From NCBI RefSeq assembly GCF_002902565.1, contig NZ_PPRC01000056.1, positions 1 to 44,563 on the forward strand: a stretch of 44,563 bases of DNA, given 5' to 3'. This DNA is from Staphylococcus petrasii (GTDB lineage Bacteria > Bacillota > Bacilli > Staphylococcales > Staphylococcaceae). A model generated the notes under the pieces. It was given only the letters and a program-made list of their open reading frames with translations, was not told the origin of the DNA and did not search any database. Of the stretch, positions 17,167 to 29,179 are shown in pieces (position 1 is the stretch's first letter; every line of letters starts with the position of its first letter). Both the position numbers and the translations under genes were made by a program.

Positions 17167-18576
17167 TTATCCCTCCACACATAGTGAATAAATTGCTTCT
17201 AAATAGATACTTGTTGCGTTGAATAATTGTTTCTTAGTAATATATTCATTCTTTTGATGCATTAAATCTTCTGAATCTTCGAACATAGCGCCAAATGCCA
17301 CACCTTTATCAAGGTTTCTAGCATATGTGCCTCCACCAATAGTATAAGGTTCTGTCATATCGCCTGTTTGGTTTCTATATGCAGTGACAAGTTTTTGTAC
17401 AAATGGATCATTTTTATCTACATAATGTGGTTGTTGAACTTTACCTAGTTCGACTTCAAAGCCTTGAGCTTTAATTTCATTAGTGAAACGTTCAATTGCT
17501 TCTTCAAATTCAAAACCTTGTGGGTAACGTAAATTCACACCGAATCTTCCCGCTTTTTCTTTGTCATAAGAGATGATACCTACATTTGTAGTAACATCGC
17601 CCATAATATCAGTATGGAATTTCATACCCATTTTTTCGCCAAAATGAGATTCATGTAAATAACGGTTACTAAATTCTACAAACTCTTTCGCAGTTTGATT
17701 AAGGTTAAGTGTTGATAAAAAGTCTAAAAGATATAAACCTGCATTAACACCTAATGAAGGATCCATGCCGTGTACAGCTTTACCTTCCACTGTTAATACT
17801 AATTCGCCACTATCTACAACACTTTCACCTTGTAAGCTATGTTGGTCTAAATAATGTTCAAAGTGTTGGACTACGTCTGTCATGTTCTCTTTAACAAAGA
17901 CGCGTGCTTTAGCAAAATCAGGTACCATGTTATAACGTTGACCTGATTCGAAAGATAATAACTCATAATCTGGTTCATCTGAATCGTCAGCTGTATTTGT
18001 TTGTACTAAATCAAATGTTGTAATCCCTTTTTCACCATGAATAGCAGGGAATTCTGCATCAGGTGCAAAACCTAATGTTGGCATTTCTTCAGTTTGGAAG
18101 TATCTTTCTGTACATTTCCAATCTGATTCTTCATCTGTACCAATGATAATATGAATACGTTTTTTCCAGTCCACATTCATTTCATTTAAAATTTTAACTG
18201 CGTAATATGCCGCGATTGTCGGTCCTTTATCATCTAAAGTACCACGAGCAATAATGGCATCGTCAGTTACTACAGGATTGAAAGGATCAGAATCCCAACC
18301 ATCGCCAGCAGGTACAACATCGACATGGCATAATATACCTAGTACGTCGTCTCCATTACCCGCTTCAATGCGTCCTGCAATGTGATCTACATCGTGCGTA
18401 GAAAAACCGTCTCTTTTAGCAATTTCATACATGTAATCAAGCGCTTTTCTAGGGCCAGGTCCAACTGGCGCATCTGTTGAAGCTTGAGCATCATCTCTAA
18501 CACTCTCAATTGAAAGCAGACCTTTTAAGTCATCAATAATCTGACTTTCATATTCTTGAACTTTTTCTTTCCACAT
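17167..18576 (-). CDS. pepV: Dipeptidase PepV (M20 family)
   Basis: PepV is a cytoplasmic zinc dipeptidase that clears dipeptides, with some action on tripeptides. The 469-residue protein has the M20 metal motifs in order: [18 protein letters not shown] at about residues 82-99, GTLDDKGPT at about 115-123 (bridging Asp), [10 protein letters not shown] at about 149-158 (catalytic and ligand Glu), PDAEFP, and the C-terminal GGGTYARN. A lid/dimerisation domain lies between about 190 and 370. Length equals the PepV of S. aureus as I recall it. AAGGAAGTTGATC precedes the ATG. First gene of the pepV-dat operon. Confidence 0.96.
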   Translation of the reverse strand: MWKEKVQEYESQIIDDLKGLLSIESVRDDAQASTDAPVGPGPRKALDYMYEIAKRDGFSTHDVDHIAGRIEAGNGDDVLGILCHVDVVPAGDGWDSDPFNPVVTDDAIIARGTLDDKGPTIAAYYAVKILNEMNVDWKKRIHIIIGTDEESDWKCTERYFQTEEMPTLGFAPDAEFPAIHGEKGITTFDLVQTNTADDSDEPDYELLSFESGQRYNMVPDFAKARVFVKENMTDVVQHFEHYLDQHSLQGESVVDSGELVLTVEGKAVHGMDPSLGVNAGLYLLDFLSTLNLNQTAKEFVEFSNRYLHESHFGEKMGMKFHTDIMGDVTTNVGIISYDKEKAGRFGVNLRYPQGFEFEEAIERFTNEIKAQGFEVELGKVQQPHYVDKNDPFVQKLVTAYRNQTGDMTEPYTIGGGTYARNLDKGVAFGAMFEDSEDLMHQKNEYITKKQLFNATSIYLEAIYSLCVEG

Positions 18577-18671
18577 TCGAGATCAACTTCCTTTTCAATA
18601 GATATACCTATTATTTTACATAATTATGTCTTCAAATTACAGTAAGATGTCAGAAAATTTATAAATTCTAT

Positions 18672-18728
18672 AAAAAAAGGAGTGAAACTCCGAAATCAAA
18701 TGAACTTGATTTCTTTGTTCCACTCCTA
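18672..18728 (-). terminator. Intrinsic terminator of the YtxH-like small gene
   Basis: On the minus strand an outer stem AGGAGTG / CACTCCT and an inner stem GAAATCAAG / TTGATTTC form a stacked hairpin followed by a run of seven T. Confidence 0.88.
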
Positions 18729-18750
18729 AAAACATCTTATAAAAATAATA

Positions 18751-19176
18751 TTAGTCTTTATCTTCTAAAGCATTTTTATTATCTTTTAAATCTTCTTCAC
18801 TTACAACACGTAAATTATTATTTACTGTTGCGCCACCTTCATCATCAAATTTTCCTTCTTGTAAAGAATCTTCTTTATTTGAGTTTTGAGCTGTGAATTT
18901 AGATTTTTCTTCTTCAAGGAATCCTTTAGGATCATTTTTTAAACGATTTGCATAATCTTGAGGATTATTTCTTACGTCTTGAATTTTTTCGTTAGCTTTA
19001 GCACCAATTTGGTTAGCTAAATCTTTCGCATTTTCTTTATAACCTTCTGGGTCTTGTTTATATTTATTATATTGTTCTTTTAATTTATCTCTGCTTTCTT
19101 TACGAGATAATACAACTGCAGCACTTGCAGCACCAATTCCAGCTAGAATTCTGAATAAACCTGCTCTTTTAGCCAT
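18751..19176 (-). CDS. YtxH-like general stress-type membrane protein
   Basis: The 141-residue protein starts at ATG 19176 (GAGAAGG lies upstream; an in-frame GTG three codons earlier is inside that site). It has a short glycine/alanine-rich hydrophobic N-terminus, LFRILAGIGAASAAVVLS, then charged helical sequence with three similar blocks of the form DPxGYxEN, NPQDYANRL and DPKGFLEEE spaced about 25-28 residues apart, and an acidic tail. This is a YtxH/general stress protein layout; function unknown. It follows the pseudouridine synthase gene by about 20 bases and ends at a strong terminator, so it may be the last gene of a murJ-rluB-type transcript. Confidence 0.82.
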   Translation of the reverse strand: MAKRAGLFRILAGIGAASAAVVLSRKESRDKLKEQYNKYKQDPEGYKENAKDLANQIGAKANEKIQDVRNNPQDYANRLKNDPKGFLEEEKSKFTAQNSNKEDSLQEGKFDDEGGATVNNNLRVVSEEDLKDNKNALEDKD

Positions 19177-19197
19177 AGTTAACACCTTCTCCTTTTG

Positions 19198-19890
19198 TTA
19201 TTGTTGTAAAAGTTGTATTTCTTCATCAGTAAGTAATCGATACTCTCCTGATTGAAGATTACCATCTATCGCTAAATTAGCGATTTTAAGACGTTTTAAT
19301 TCTAATACCTCATTTTCGATGGCATGAAACATCCTTTTTACTTGATGATACTTTCCTTCGTAAATTGTCACATGTGAAATAGTCTCATTAACTTTAACTA
19401 ATTGGGCTGGTTTAACTGGCCCGTCGGATAGTTCGATTCCTTTTTCAAAAGCTAAAATATCGCTTTCTTTAATAGGGAATTTCGAGACAACTTCATATGT
19501 CTTAGAAACGTGTTTAGTAGGACTCATAAGATTATGATTGAATTGGCCGTCATTAGTAATGAGGAGCAATCCTTCTGTATCTTTATCAAGTCTACCTACA
19601 GGAAAAATATCGAGGTGTTGATACTCTGGAATCAAATCTATCACTGTCTGAGCTGAATCATCATGAGTCGCTGAGATATAACCTTTAGGCTTATTGAGCA
19701 TAATATAAATATGATCAATATATTCAATTTGTTCTCCATTAACCGAAATTTCATCTTGTTCAGGATTAATTTGAGTTTTAGGAGATTTTTCAACCTTTTG
19801 ATTAACTTCTATATTTCCTTTTTTCAATAACTGTTTAACTTCAGTGCGAGTGCCCACGCCCATATTAGCTAAAAATTTATCTAATCTCAT
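19198..19890 (-). CDS. Pseudouridine synthase, RsuA/RluB family
   Basis: The 230-residue protein converts a uridine of ribosomal RNA to pseudouridine. An S4 RNA-binding domain lies at residues 1-60 (MRLDKFLANMGVGTRTEVKQ). The catalytic domain has the family motif GRLDKDTEGLLLITNDG with the nucleophilic aspartate near residue 102, and KGYISAT, YHQVKRMF and LKRLKI downstream. Length fits RsuA (16S position 516 type); the exact target cannot be read from sequence, so RluB-type is not excluded. Its ATG overlaps the murJ stop by four bases (ATGA), showing tight translational coupling. Confidence 0.92.
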   Translation of the reverse strand: MRLDKFLANMGVGTRTEVKQLLKKGNIEVNQKVEKSPKTQINPEQDEISVNGEQIEYIDHIYIMLNKPKGYISATHDDSAQTVIDLIPEYQHLDIFPVGRLDKDTEGLLLITNDGQFNHNLMSPTKHVSKTYEVVSKFPIKESDILAFEKGIELSDGPVKPAQLVKVNETISHVTIYEGKYHQVKRMFHAIENEVLELKRLKIANLAIDGNLQSGEYRLLTDEEIQLLQQ

Positions 19891-21524
19891 CTTAAGAAAC
19901 CAACTTTGCGACGAATTTTACCAGGTAAATCTCCTAAGAACTCATCAGCTAAGCGATTTTTAATAGTAATTGTGCCGTAAATTAATGCACCCACAATAAC
20001 ACCTACGATTAAGATAATTAATGCGCCGATTTTACGATCTACAGGAATAAAGAGACTTAAAATAAAGTACACAACCTCTACCCCTATCATCATAATCAAG
20101 CTATAGATAAAGATTTTTGCAACTTGGACAAATGTATCTGTAAATTGATATTTCGCATAAACTTTTAAAATCATTAAATTTGCTATATTCGCAGCTAATA
20201 ATGCGATGGCTGTACTTAACACTGCCCCGGCAGTATGGAACATCATGATGAGTGGGAAGTTTAAAATTAATTTTAAAAGTACTGAACCTAAAATAACAAA
20301 GACTGTTAATTTCTGCTTATTAATACCTTGCAACATTGAAGCAGTTACACTTAATAAAGAAATTAATATTGCAACTGGTGCATAGCAGAATAAGATTTTA
20401 TTACCATCAGGATTATATTGATAGAATACTGTATATAATGGTGATGATAATGCCATAATACCTAAACTTGCTGGAACTGTGATATACATTAATACACCAA
20501 TTGATGTTTTAATCTGACGGTGCATTTCTGTTAAACGTCCTTCAGCAAATGTCTTAGTGATATACGGTATTAAACTTACTGCGAAACCTGCTGCTAATGA
20601 TGTTGGTATCATTACAATTTTATTCGTCGTAAAGTTTAAAATTGTAAAGAAATAGTCTTTATTTGCATGCATTCCAGCAGCATCTAATGCATTATTATGT
20701 GTAAATTGGTCTACTAAGTTAAATAATGGGAAGTTAAGACTTACAATAACAAACGGAATACTATAAGAAATAATTTCTTTGTACATTTTAGTATAAGAAA
20801 CATCTAGTCCACTGCGATCAGAAGCCACCATTTCTTCGATAAATGGTTTACGTTTTCGCCAGTAGTACCATAGTGTAAAGAGACCACCTATCGCTCCAAT
20901 AGCGGCAGCAAAAGTCGCAATACCATTCGCTTGTAAATATGTACCATGGAATACATTTAGAACTAAATAACTACCAATTAAGATAAAGATAATTCTAGCG
21001 ATTTGTTCAGTAACCTCTGACACAGCAGTAGGCCCCATTGATTCATAACCTTGGAAGACCCCACGCCATGTAGCAAGTAATGGAATAAATACAACTACCA
21101 TACTGATAATTCGTATAATCCAAGTAATATCGGCTACTGTCCAACCAATTTTTCCTTCTTTTTGGCCAAGGGTGATACTCGCAATTTCAGGAGCTAAGAA
21201 GAATAAAATTAAAAATCCTATAATCCCCGAAATAGTCATTACAATAAAGCTAGATTTGTAAAGCTTTTGTCCTACCCTATAGGCGCCTAATGCATTATAT
21301 TTTGCTACAAATTTAGAGGCAGCTAAAGGTACACCAGCTGTTGCAACAGCAATAGCGATGTTATAAGGAACATAAGCATAGTTGAAAGGTGCTAATTTTT
21401 CTTCAGCATTCGCACCCATGATTGCGTAAAATGGAATTACAAAAAGCACACCTAATATTTTAGTAATTAAAATACTTAAGGTTATTAGGAAGGTGCCTCG
21501 TACCATTTCCTTATTTTCACTCAT
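19887..21524 (-). CDS. murJ: Lipid II flippase MurJ (YtgP, MOP superfamily)
   Basis: The 545-residue polytopic membrane protein has about 14 hydrophobic segments. It is the staphylococcal YtgP/MurJ-type flippase that moves lipid II across the membrane, essential for wall synthesis. The N-terminus shows RGTFLITLSILITKILGVLFVIPF and a MOP-family Arg/Asp pattern in the first helices; WRGVFQGYESMGPTAVSEV and MLQGINKQK are further conserved loops. Automatic annotation often reads polysaccharide biosynthesis protein. The ATG is preceded by AGGAAG. It heads a unit with the overlapping pseudouridine synthase gene, an order shared with B. subtilis ytgP-ytzG. Confidence 0.9.
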   Translation of the reverse strand: MSENKEMVRGTFLITLSILITKILGVLFVIPFYAIMGANAEEKLAPFNYAYVPYNIAIAVATAGVPLAASKFVAKYNALGAYRVGQKLYKSSFIVMTISGIIGFLILFFLAPEIASITLGQKEGKIGWTVADITWIIRIISMVVVFIPLLATWRGVFQGYESMGPTAVSEVTEQIARIIFILIGSYLVLNVFHGTYLQANGIATFAAAIGAIGGLFTLWYYWRKRKPFIEEMVASDRSGLDVSYTKMYKEIISYSIPFVIVSLNFPLFNLVDQFTHNNALDAAGMHANKDYFFTILNFTTNKIVMIPTSLAAGFAVSLIPYITKTFAEGRLTEMHRQIKTSIGVLMYITVPASLGIMALSSPLYTVFYQYNPDGNKILFCYAPVAILISLLSVTASMLQGINKQKLTVFVILGSVLLKLILNFPLIMMFHTAGAVLSTAIALLAANIANLMILKVYAKYQFTDTFVQVAKIFIYSLIMMIGVEVVYFILSLFIPVDRKIGALIILIVGVIVGALIYGTITIKNRLADEFLGDLPGKIRRKVGFLR

Positions 21525-21834
21525 ATTTAATCTTCCTACCTTTAAAATTAATCATTGATTTGATTGATTTACTTTTTACTTCTGCATGTTTTCTAGACTT
21601 GCATTACTATAAAATATATCACAAAATACTTATTGTTTCCTGTATCTTTTTAAGTTTTCAAGAATTATTCTTATAATAATAAATTTATTAATAAAGCATA
21701 TTTCAAAAATTCAGAAGCACAAATACTTTGTTTAGCGTAACTTGTCATCTATCTTTTGTAAATTCTTACGATAATCATAGTAAAAAATGATGATTCTAGA
21801 TAAAATATTAACGAGTCATATTGGAGGTTAAAAC
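21525..21834. other. Divergent intergenic region between murJ and the flavoprotein gene
   Basis: This 310-base AT-rich stretch must hold the promoters of both divergent genes. TTGTCA at 21742-21747 on the plus strand is a -35 candidate but lacks a well-spaced -10. On the minus strand TATAGT-like sequence near 21610 is possible. No ORF with a ribosome-binding site and no strong hairpin is seen. Confidence 0.5.
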
Positions 21835-23109
21835 ATGTACCAAACTATTATTATTGGTGGCGGTCCAAGTGGATTAATGGCGGCAGTCGCTGCTAGTGAG
21901 TCTAATAACCGAATTCTTTTATTAGAGAAAAAGAAAGGTTTAGGACGTAAGTTAAAAATTTCTGGAGGTGGACGTTGTAATGTTACTAATCGTCTTCCTT
22001 ACGCAGAAATTATAAAAAACATACCCGGAAATGGTAAATTTCTCTATAGTCCTTTTTCAATTTTCGACAATGAATCTATTATCGAATTTTTTGAAAGTCG
22101 TGGCGTAAAACTTAAAGAAGAAGATCATGGTCGTATGTTTCCGGTATCAAATAAATCACAAGATGTGGTAGATACTTTAGTTAATACGATTAAAGATAAT
22201 CATGTTGAAATTAAAGAAGAAACAATCGTTAATAGTATTACATTGACTGAGGATAATCATTTTAAAGTGACGACGCAAAGTGGTGAATTCATTTCTAAAA
22301 CTGTAATCATTGCAACTGGTGGTACAAGCGTTCCTCAAACTGGTTCAACTGGAGACGGTTATAAATTTGCCGAACATTTAGGTCACACGATTACTGAGCT
22401 CTTCCTTACTGAAGTGCCCATTACTTCTGCCGAACCATTTATTAAGTCTAAACAATTAAAAGGTTTAAGTCTTAAAGATGTAGAATTATCTGTTTTGAAA
22501 AAGAATGGCAAGAAACGTATAAGTCATCAAATGGATATGATATTCACACATTTCGGTATAAGTGGTCCAGCTGCCCTACGTTGTAGCCAATTTGTTTATA
22601 AAGAACAAAAGAATCAAAAGAAAAAAGATATTATGATGCAACTTGATGTCTTTCCAGATATTAAACAAAACGAATTAGAACAAAAAATTAAAAAAATGCT
22701 TAATGAAGTGCCTGACAAATATGTAAAAAATAGTCTAAGAGGTTTAATTGAAGAACGTTATCTACTCTTCATGCTAGAACAAGCGGGCATTGATGAGGAA
22801 ACTACGTATCATCATTTATCTAATCAACAACTCACTCGTTTTGTTGAATGTTTAAAAGGTTTTACTTTTACAGTTAATGGTACATTGCCTATTGATAAAG
22901 CATTTGTCACAGGTGGTGGCGTGAGTCTGAAAGAAATTTGGCCGAAAACAATGATGTCTAAAATACAACCTGGCTTATTTTTATGTGGCGAAGTATTAGA
23001 TATTCATGGTTATACAGGTGGTTATAATATTACGAGCGCCTTGGTAACGGGTCATGTTGCTGGACAAGAAGCAGGACGATTTGAACCAGAATCAGAAACA
23101 GAGGAATAA
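21835..23109 (+). CDS. HI0933-family flavoprotein (YtfP), NAD(P)/FAD-dependent oxidoreductase
   Basis: The 424-residue protein begins with the FAD dinucleotide fold [20 protein letters not shown] (residues 2-21) and has the family signature [13 protein letters not shown] at about 43-55. Later it shows [21 protein letters not shown] and [18 protein letters not shown], all standard for BaiN/HI0933-like flavoproteins. Electron donor and substrate are unknown. TTGGAGG lies seven bases before the ATG. It is transcribed alone on the plus strand, divergent from murJ and convergent with the rhodanese-leuS pair, from which a bidirectional terminator separates it. Confidence 0.92.
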   Translation: MYQTIIIGGGPSGLMAAVAASESNNRILLLEKKKGLGRKLKISGGGRCNVTNRLPYAEIIKNIPGNGKFLYSPFSIFDNESIIEFFESRGVKLKEEDHGRMFPVSNKSQDVVDTLVNTIKDNHVEIKEETIVNSITLTEDNHFKVTTQSGEFISKTVIIATGGTSVPQTGSTGDGYKFAEHLGHTITELFLTEVPITSAEPFIKSKQLKGLSLKDVELSVLKKNGKKRISHQMDMIFTHFGISGPAALRCSQFVYKEQKNQKKKDIMMQLDVFPDIKQNELEQKIKKMLNEVPDKYVKNSLRGLIEERYLLFMLEQAGIDEETTYHHLSNQQLTRFVECLKGFTFTVNGTLPIDKAFVTGGGVSLKEIWPKTMMSKIQPGLFLCGEVLDIHGYTGGYNITSALVTGHVAGQEAGRFEPESETEE

Positions 23110-23169
23110 ATCAGATTTCATACATTTGATTTTCATGTTAAATTACAAAAATTCATTTATCTTCATATA

Positions 23170-23217
23170 AAAAAACTAGCTCGAAAGATTTGAATATCTT
23201 CTTTCGAGCTAGTTTTA
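23170..23217. terminator. Bidirectional terminator between the flavoprotein and rhodanese genes
   Basis: Arms AAAACTAGCTCGAAAGAT and ATCTTCTTTCGAGCTAGTTTT give a long stem (one bulge region) with A and T runs at the ends, placed between convergent stops. Confidence 0.9.
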
Positions 23218-23244
23218 TATTTAGTAATAAGATTCCACTTTTAT

Positions 23245-23556
23245 TTAGATACTTTCGATATCTGTTCCTTCAGTACCCCATTCATTCATGCCGCCTTCAA
23301 CGTTTACAGCATGGATACCTTGGTCTTCTAAATATTTCACTACTTTTGCACTACGCATTCCAGCAGCACAAATAATGTAGTATGTTTCATCTTTATTAAA
23401 TTGATTTAAGTTATCAGGAATTTGATCCATTGGAATTGTTTTAGCTCCAGGAATAATTCCTAATGCAGTTTCTTCGTCAGTTCTTACATCCACAATATTC
23501 ACTGGATTAGCATCTAATACTTTCTCTTTTAATTGATCTACACTAATAGATTCCAT
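23245..23556 (-). CDS. Rhodanese-like domain protein
   Basis: The 103-residue single-domain rhodanese starts at ATG 23556, where AAAGGAG lies nine bases upstream. The active-site loop is CAAGMRS with Cys63 and the preceding NIVDVRTDEE strand; the end GGMNEWG is typical. Such proteins move sulfane sulfur onto thiol acceptors in the cytoplasm; the acceptor is unknown. The start lies 19 bases after the leuS stop, so it is probably read through from the T-box-controlled leuS message, which would place it under leucine control. It lies convergent to the flavoprotein gene. Confidence 0.92.
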   Translation of the reverse strand: MESISVDQLKEKVLDANPVNIVDVRTDEETALGIIPGAKTIPMDQIPDNLNQFNKDETYYIICAAGMRSAKVVKYLEDQGIHAVNVEGGMNEWGTEGTDIESI

Positions 23557-23575
23557 TTGTAAAACTCCTTTAATT

Positions 23576-25990
23576 TTATTTAGCAACGATGTTAACTAGT
23601 TTTTGAGGTACAGCAATAATTTTCTTAATATCTTTACCTTCAATAGATAGTTTAACATTTTCATCTTGTAATGCTAAATCTTGCATTTCTTCTTTAGATA
23701 AATCTTTTGGAATATTTAACTTAGCTCTAACTTTTCCGTTAACTTGTACAACGATTTCTACTTCTGAATCCACAAGTAATGATTCATCGTAAGTAGGCCA
23801 TGGTTGGTACGTAATTGTATCCTCATTACCTAAACGGTTCCATAATTCTTCACCAATGTGTGGCGCAATTGGAGCTAACATTTTAACAAAACCTTCTGCG
23901 TAAGGTTTATAAATTTCGTTAACTTTATAGCAATCGTTAATAAATACCATTAATTGACTAATAGCTGTATTGAAGTTAAGTGTATTAAAGTCTTCTGTCA
24001 CTTTTTTAACAGTTTGGTTATACACTTTATCTAATGAATTGTCGTTATTTTCCACAATTTTATCAGAAAGTGAACCATCTTCATTAATGAATAAACGCCA
24101 TACTCTATCTAAGAAACGTCTAGAACCATCTAAACCATTTTCGCTCCATGCAATAGCAGCATCTAAAGGTCCCATGAACATTTCATAAAGACGTAATGTA
24201 TCAGCACCGTGTGATGCTACGATATCATCAGGGTTAACTACATTACCTTTAGATTTACTCATTTTTTCATTACCTTCACCAAGAATCATTCCTTGGTTAA
24301 ATAATTTTTGGAAAGGTTCTTTAGTTGGTACAACGCCTAAATCATATAACACTTTGTGCCAGAAACGAGCATATAATAAGTGAAGTACTGCATGTTCTAC
24401 CCCACCAATATATAAGTCAACTGGTAACCAGTGTTTTAATTTTTCAGGATCAGCTAACATTTTATCATTATGAGGGTCGATATAACGTAAGTAGTACCAA
24501 CAACTACCTGCCCATTGTGGCATTGTATTAGTTTCACGACGACCTTTCATGCCTGTTTTTTCATCTACAACATTCACAAACTCATCGATATTTGCTAATG
24601 GAGATTCACCAGTACCTGATGGTTTAATTTCGTCTGTTTCTGGAAGTAATAATGGTAATTCATCTTCTGGAACAGTTGTCATTGTGCCATCTTCCCAATG
24701 AATAATTGGAATAGGTTCACCCCAATAACGTTGTCTACTGAATAACCAGTCTCTTAATTTGTAATTAACTTTCTTTTCTCCAGCGCCTTTAGCTTCAAGT
24801 AATTCAATTACTTTTGTGATAGCCGCTTCATTGTCTAAGCCATCTAAGTCGCCAGAGTTAACGTGAGCTCCTACACCTGTGTAAGCTTCTTTTTGAACGT
24901 CGCCACCTTCAATGACTTCGATAATTGGTAAATCAAATTTAGTAGCAAATTCATGGTCACGTTCGTCATGAGCTGGTACTGCCATTACTGCACCTGTACC
25001 GTAACTTGATAATACGTAATCAGCGATCCAAATTGGTAATTTCTCACCTGATAATGGATTAATTGCATAAGCGCCTGTGAATACACCTGATTTGTCTTTA
25101 GCTAAATCTGTACGTTCTAAGTCAGATTTTTTAGATGCTTCTTCTTGATAACGTTTAACTTCTTCTTTTTTATCATCTGAAGTAATGTCATCTACTAATG
25201 CGTGTTCAGGACTTAACACTAAGAATGTAGTGCCGTAAATTGTATCTGGACGTGTTGTGAAGACGTCGATTGAGGCATCTTTATCTTCAACTTCAAACGT
25301 AACACGAGCACCTTCAGAACGGCCAATCCAGTTACGTTGCATATCTTTAATTGATTCAGGCCAGTCTAATTCGTCTAAATCTTCTAATAAACGATCAGCA
25401 TATTCAGTGATTTTTAATACCCATTGTTTCATAGGACGACGGTATACTGGATGACCACCACGTTCAGATACGCCATCTACAACCTCTTCATTTGATAACA
25501 CTGTACCTAAAGCTGGGCACCAGTTAACTGCTACTTCATCTACATAAGCAAGGCCTTTGTTATAAAGTTGGATGAAAATCCATTGTGTCCATTTATAATA
25601 TTCAGGGTCAGTCGTATTTACTTCTCTGTCCCAATCATAACTGAAACCTAATTCTTGAATTTGACGTTTAAACGTTTGAACATTTTGTTTAGTAAATTCT
25701 CTTGGATCATTACCTGTATCTAAAGCATATTGTTCAGCTGGTAAACCAAACGCATCCCAACCCATTGGGTGTAATACATTGTATCCTTGCATACGTTTAT
25801 AACGTGAAATAATATCTGTTGCTGTATATCCTTCTGGGTGACCTACGTGAAGTCCTGCGCCTGATGGATATGGGAACATATCTAATGCATAAAATTTCTT
25901 CTGACCTAAATTATCACTCGCTTTGAAAGTTTTGTTCTCAGCCCAATAATTTTGCCATTTCTTTTCGATTTCTTTGTGATTGTAACCCAA
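23576..25990 (-). CDS. leuS: Leucyl-tRNA synthetase
   Basis: LeuS charges tRNA-Leu with leucine. The 804-residue class Ia synthetase has the HIGH-type motif [16 protein letters not shown] at about residues 40-55, a CP1 editing domain at about 220-420 with the conserved TTRPDT and [15 protein letters not shown], and the KMSKS loop at about 577-581. The anticodon-binding helical bundle and a C-terminal VNGKVRAK domain follow. Length equals the staphylococcal enzyme as I recall it. GGAGG is eight bases from the ATG. Expression is governed by the T-box leader at 26013-26220. Confidence 0.98.
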   Translation of the reverse strand: MGYNHKEIEKKWQNYWAENKTFKASDNLGQKKFYALDMFPYPSGAGLHVGHPEGYTATDIISRYKRMQGYNVLHPMGWDAFGLPAEQYALDTGNDPREFTKQNVQTFKRQIQELGFSYDWDREVNTTDPEYYKWTQWIFIQLYNKGLAYVDEVAVNWCPALGTVLSNEEVVDGVSERGGHPVYRRPMKQWVLKITEYADRLLEDLDELDWPESIKDMQRNWIGRSEGARVTFEVEDKDASIDVFTTRPDTIYGTTFLVLSPEHALVDDITSDDKKEEVKRYQEEASKKSDLERTDLAKDKSGVFTGAYAINPLSGEKLPIWIADYVLSSYGTGAVMAVPAHDERDHEFATKFDLPIIEVIEGGDVQKEAYTGVGAHVNSGDLDGLDNEAAITKVIELLEAKGAGEKKVNYKLRDWLFSRQRYWGEPIPIIHWEDGTMTTVPEDELPLLLPETDEIKPSGTGESPLANIDEFVNVVDEKTGMKGRRETNTMPQWAGSCWYYLRYIDPHNDKMLADPEKLKHWLPVDLYIGGVEHAVLHLLYARFWHKVLYDLGVVPTKEPFQKLFNQGMILGEGNEKMSKSKGNVVNPDDIVASHGADTLRLYEMFMGPLDAAIAWSENGLDGSRRFLDRVWRLFINEDGSLSDKIVENNDNSLDKVYNQTVKKVTEDFNTLNFNTAISQLMVFINDCYKVNEIYKPYAEGFVKMLAPIAPHIGEELWNRLGNEDTITYQPWPTYDESLLVDSEVEIVVQVNGKVRAKLNIPKDLSKEEMQDLALQDENVKLSIEGKDIKKIIAVPQKLVNIVAK

Positions 25991-26012
25991 AGTTTCTCCT
26001 CCTAAGACAAAT

Positions 26013-26220
26013 AAAAAACACCTCTAACTATTACATTTTAAAGGGACGACTATTAGCCGCGGTACCACCCTAATTCACATAACTATGTGCACTTTATAAT
26101 AGTAAGAGATGTTTTAAATTTAATTATTTAACGGTAAGTTCACTTAATTCTTAACACTAGTTTACACCACCACTAGCTCTCTGTTGAAAAGTCTTTAAGC
26201 TACTACTCCAATACAATTTA
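26013..26220 (-). ncRNA. T-box riboswitch (leucine) controlling leuS
   Basis: The leader reads, on the minus strand, an AGAGAG-type bulge and GGTGGTGTAAAC apical region of stem I, then GAACTTACC (26133-26141), whose CTT (26136-26138) is a leucine specifier. The T-box AGGGTGGTACCGCGG lies at 26057-26071. Terminator arms are at about 26013-26030 and 26097-26115 (TAATAGT.AGAG.TGTT), followed by T residues at 26008-26012. Uncharged tRNA-Leu pairing to specifier and T-box should favour the antiterminator and leuS expression. Confidence 0.95.
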
Positions 26221-26249
26221 ATATTATGAGATTCGCGACGTATTTGCAA
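26221..26249 (-). promoter_or_regulatory. Promoter of the leuS T-box transcript
   Basis: Minus-strand TTGCAA (26244-26249) and TAATAT (26221-26226) are exactly 17 bases apart. A start near 26214 gives a leader of about 225 bases, enough for the complete T-box. Confidence 0.6.
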
Positions 26250-26290
26250 GTGGTTAAACTAATTTTATTAAAAGTGATTTACTCTCGAAA

Positions 26291-27481
26291 TCATTGACGA
26301 GTATTTCTTGGATGTTTGCCTTTTGGTAATCCTTTATCAAAAACAGCAAGGAAAATCATAGCAACAACTAAAAGAAGCATAATTCCTATGAACATTGCAC
26401 TCATATTAAAGGTATCTACCAACACACCACCGATAAATGGGCCGAACGCTTTACCTACTGTAGAGGCTGAATTTACAACACCTTGGTATTGACCTTGTTT
26501 ACCTTCAGGCGCCAAGTAGTTAGCAATAGTAGGAACTGCTGGCCATACAAACATTTCACCAAATGTTAGTATAATCATACCGATTAAGAACACAGTAAAT
26601 TGTTGCGCAAAGCTTGTAACAAAGAATGCAAGCATAAAGATTAAAATTCCAACAAACATTTGTGCTTTTAAATTACCTTTTAATAGTACAATCACAGGTC
26701 TAATTAATGGTTGCGCAACTAAAATCATGATACCGTTAACAGTCCAAAGAATACTGTATTGAGATAATGAAATGTTTAGTTCTTGTGTATATGATGCGAT
26801 AGTTGTTTCCCATTGAATATAGGCAATCCAACAAATAGCAAACATTCCACATAAAGCAAGTAAAGCCATGAAACGTTTTTTATTTTCTTTACTTTTAATA
26901 TCGATACTGTCAGGGGCTTTCATCTTAGCATGATATTCAAGATTGAATTGAGTCACTGCAATTATTGTAAAAAGAACATACATAATCAAGTTTGCTATAA
27001 AGATATAATTAAAACTCAATTCTGCTACGAAACCGCCTAAAGCAGCACCAAGCGCAACACCCATATTTTGTGCTAAATAAATGGCATTAAATGTCGTTCT
27101 GCCTCCGTTAGGCCAAACGGCACCTGCCATCGCAAATATTGTGGGAACTATCATTCCGCCACCAAATCCTAGTAATACTAACCAAACCGCATACCATGGC
27201 CATCCATGGAAGAAGTTTAATAGAGTAGTACTAGCTAAGCATGTAAAGGCACCTATCAAAATTGTGCGATAACCACCCAATTTATCAAATAACGAACCAC
27301 CTAGTAAGTTACCAACTACCATGCCAAATGAGTTTATCATTAGAACGAGGGTAGCTGTTGTTAAACTCTTACCAAGTTCTTCTTTCATATAAATTGTGTT
27401 TAAAGGCCATAAAAAGCTGGCACCAGTTATATTTAGCGCCATGCCAATAACTAGCCACCATACTGATTTAGGTATATTCAT
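26291..27481 (-). CDS. MFS transporter (YttB-like), probable drug or solute efflux
   Basis: The 396-residue membrane protein begins at ATG 27481, preceded by GAGGGGAC; the longer frame has no ribosome-binding site. About 12 hydrophobic segments are visible. MFS motif A occurs between helices 2 and 3 as GNLLGGSLFDKLGGYRT, and the LGFGGGMIVPTIFAMAG region resembles motif B/C segments of proton-antiport exporters. Neighbouring leuS matches the place of yttB in B. subtilis. The substrate cannot be inferred. It diverges from ytqA across 109 bases that contain the inverted repeat ACTTAGAACTAAGT (27555-27568), a possible operator. Confidence 0.85.
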   Translation of the reverse strand: MNIPKSVWWLVIGMALNITGASFLWPLNTIYMKEELGKSLTTATLVLMINSFGMVVGNLLGGSLFDKLGGYRTILIGAFTCLASTTLLNFFHGWPWYAVWLVLLGFGGGMIVPTIFAMAGAVWPNGGRTTFNAIYLAQNMGVALGAALGGFVAELSFNYIFIANLIMYVLFTIIAVTQFNLEYHAKMKAPDSIDIKSKENKKRFMALLALCGMFAICWIAYIQWETTIASYTQELNISLSQYSILWTVNGIMILVAQPLIRPVIVLLKGNLKAQMFVGILIFMLAFFVTSFAQQFTVFLIGMIILTFGEMFVWPAVPTIANYLAPEGKQGQYQGVVNSASTVGKAFGPFIGGVLVDTFNMSAMFIGIMLLLVVAMIFLAVFDKGLPKGKHPRNTRQ

Positions 27482-27590
27482 ATTTCTAGTCCCCTCTTTA
27501 TATATTTGTAGAACCACATTAAACACTATAACATTAAAATATGTTAAAATCTTTACTTAGAACTAAGTTAGATAGAAAGGATAATGTATT

Positions 27591-29107
<1,517 letters not shown>

Positions 29108-29128
29108 CTTAATTAAAATGAGAAATTT

Positions 29129-29173
29129 AAAACGAGCCTAACACATTATCATCCCCACGTGTTAAGCTCGTTT
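29129..29173. terminator. Terminator shared by ytqB and rot
   Basis: Arms AAACGAGCCTAACAC and GTGTTAAGCTCGTTT (one mismatch) lie between the convergent ends of the methyltransferase and rot genes, with A/T runs on both sides. Confidence 0.85.
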
Positions 29174-29179
29174 ATTTAA

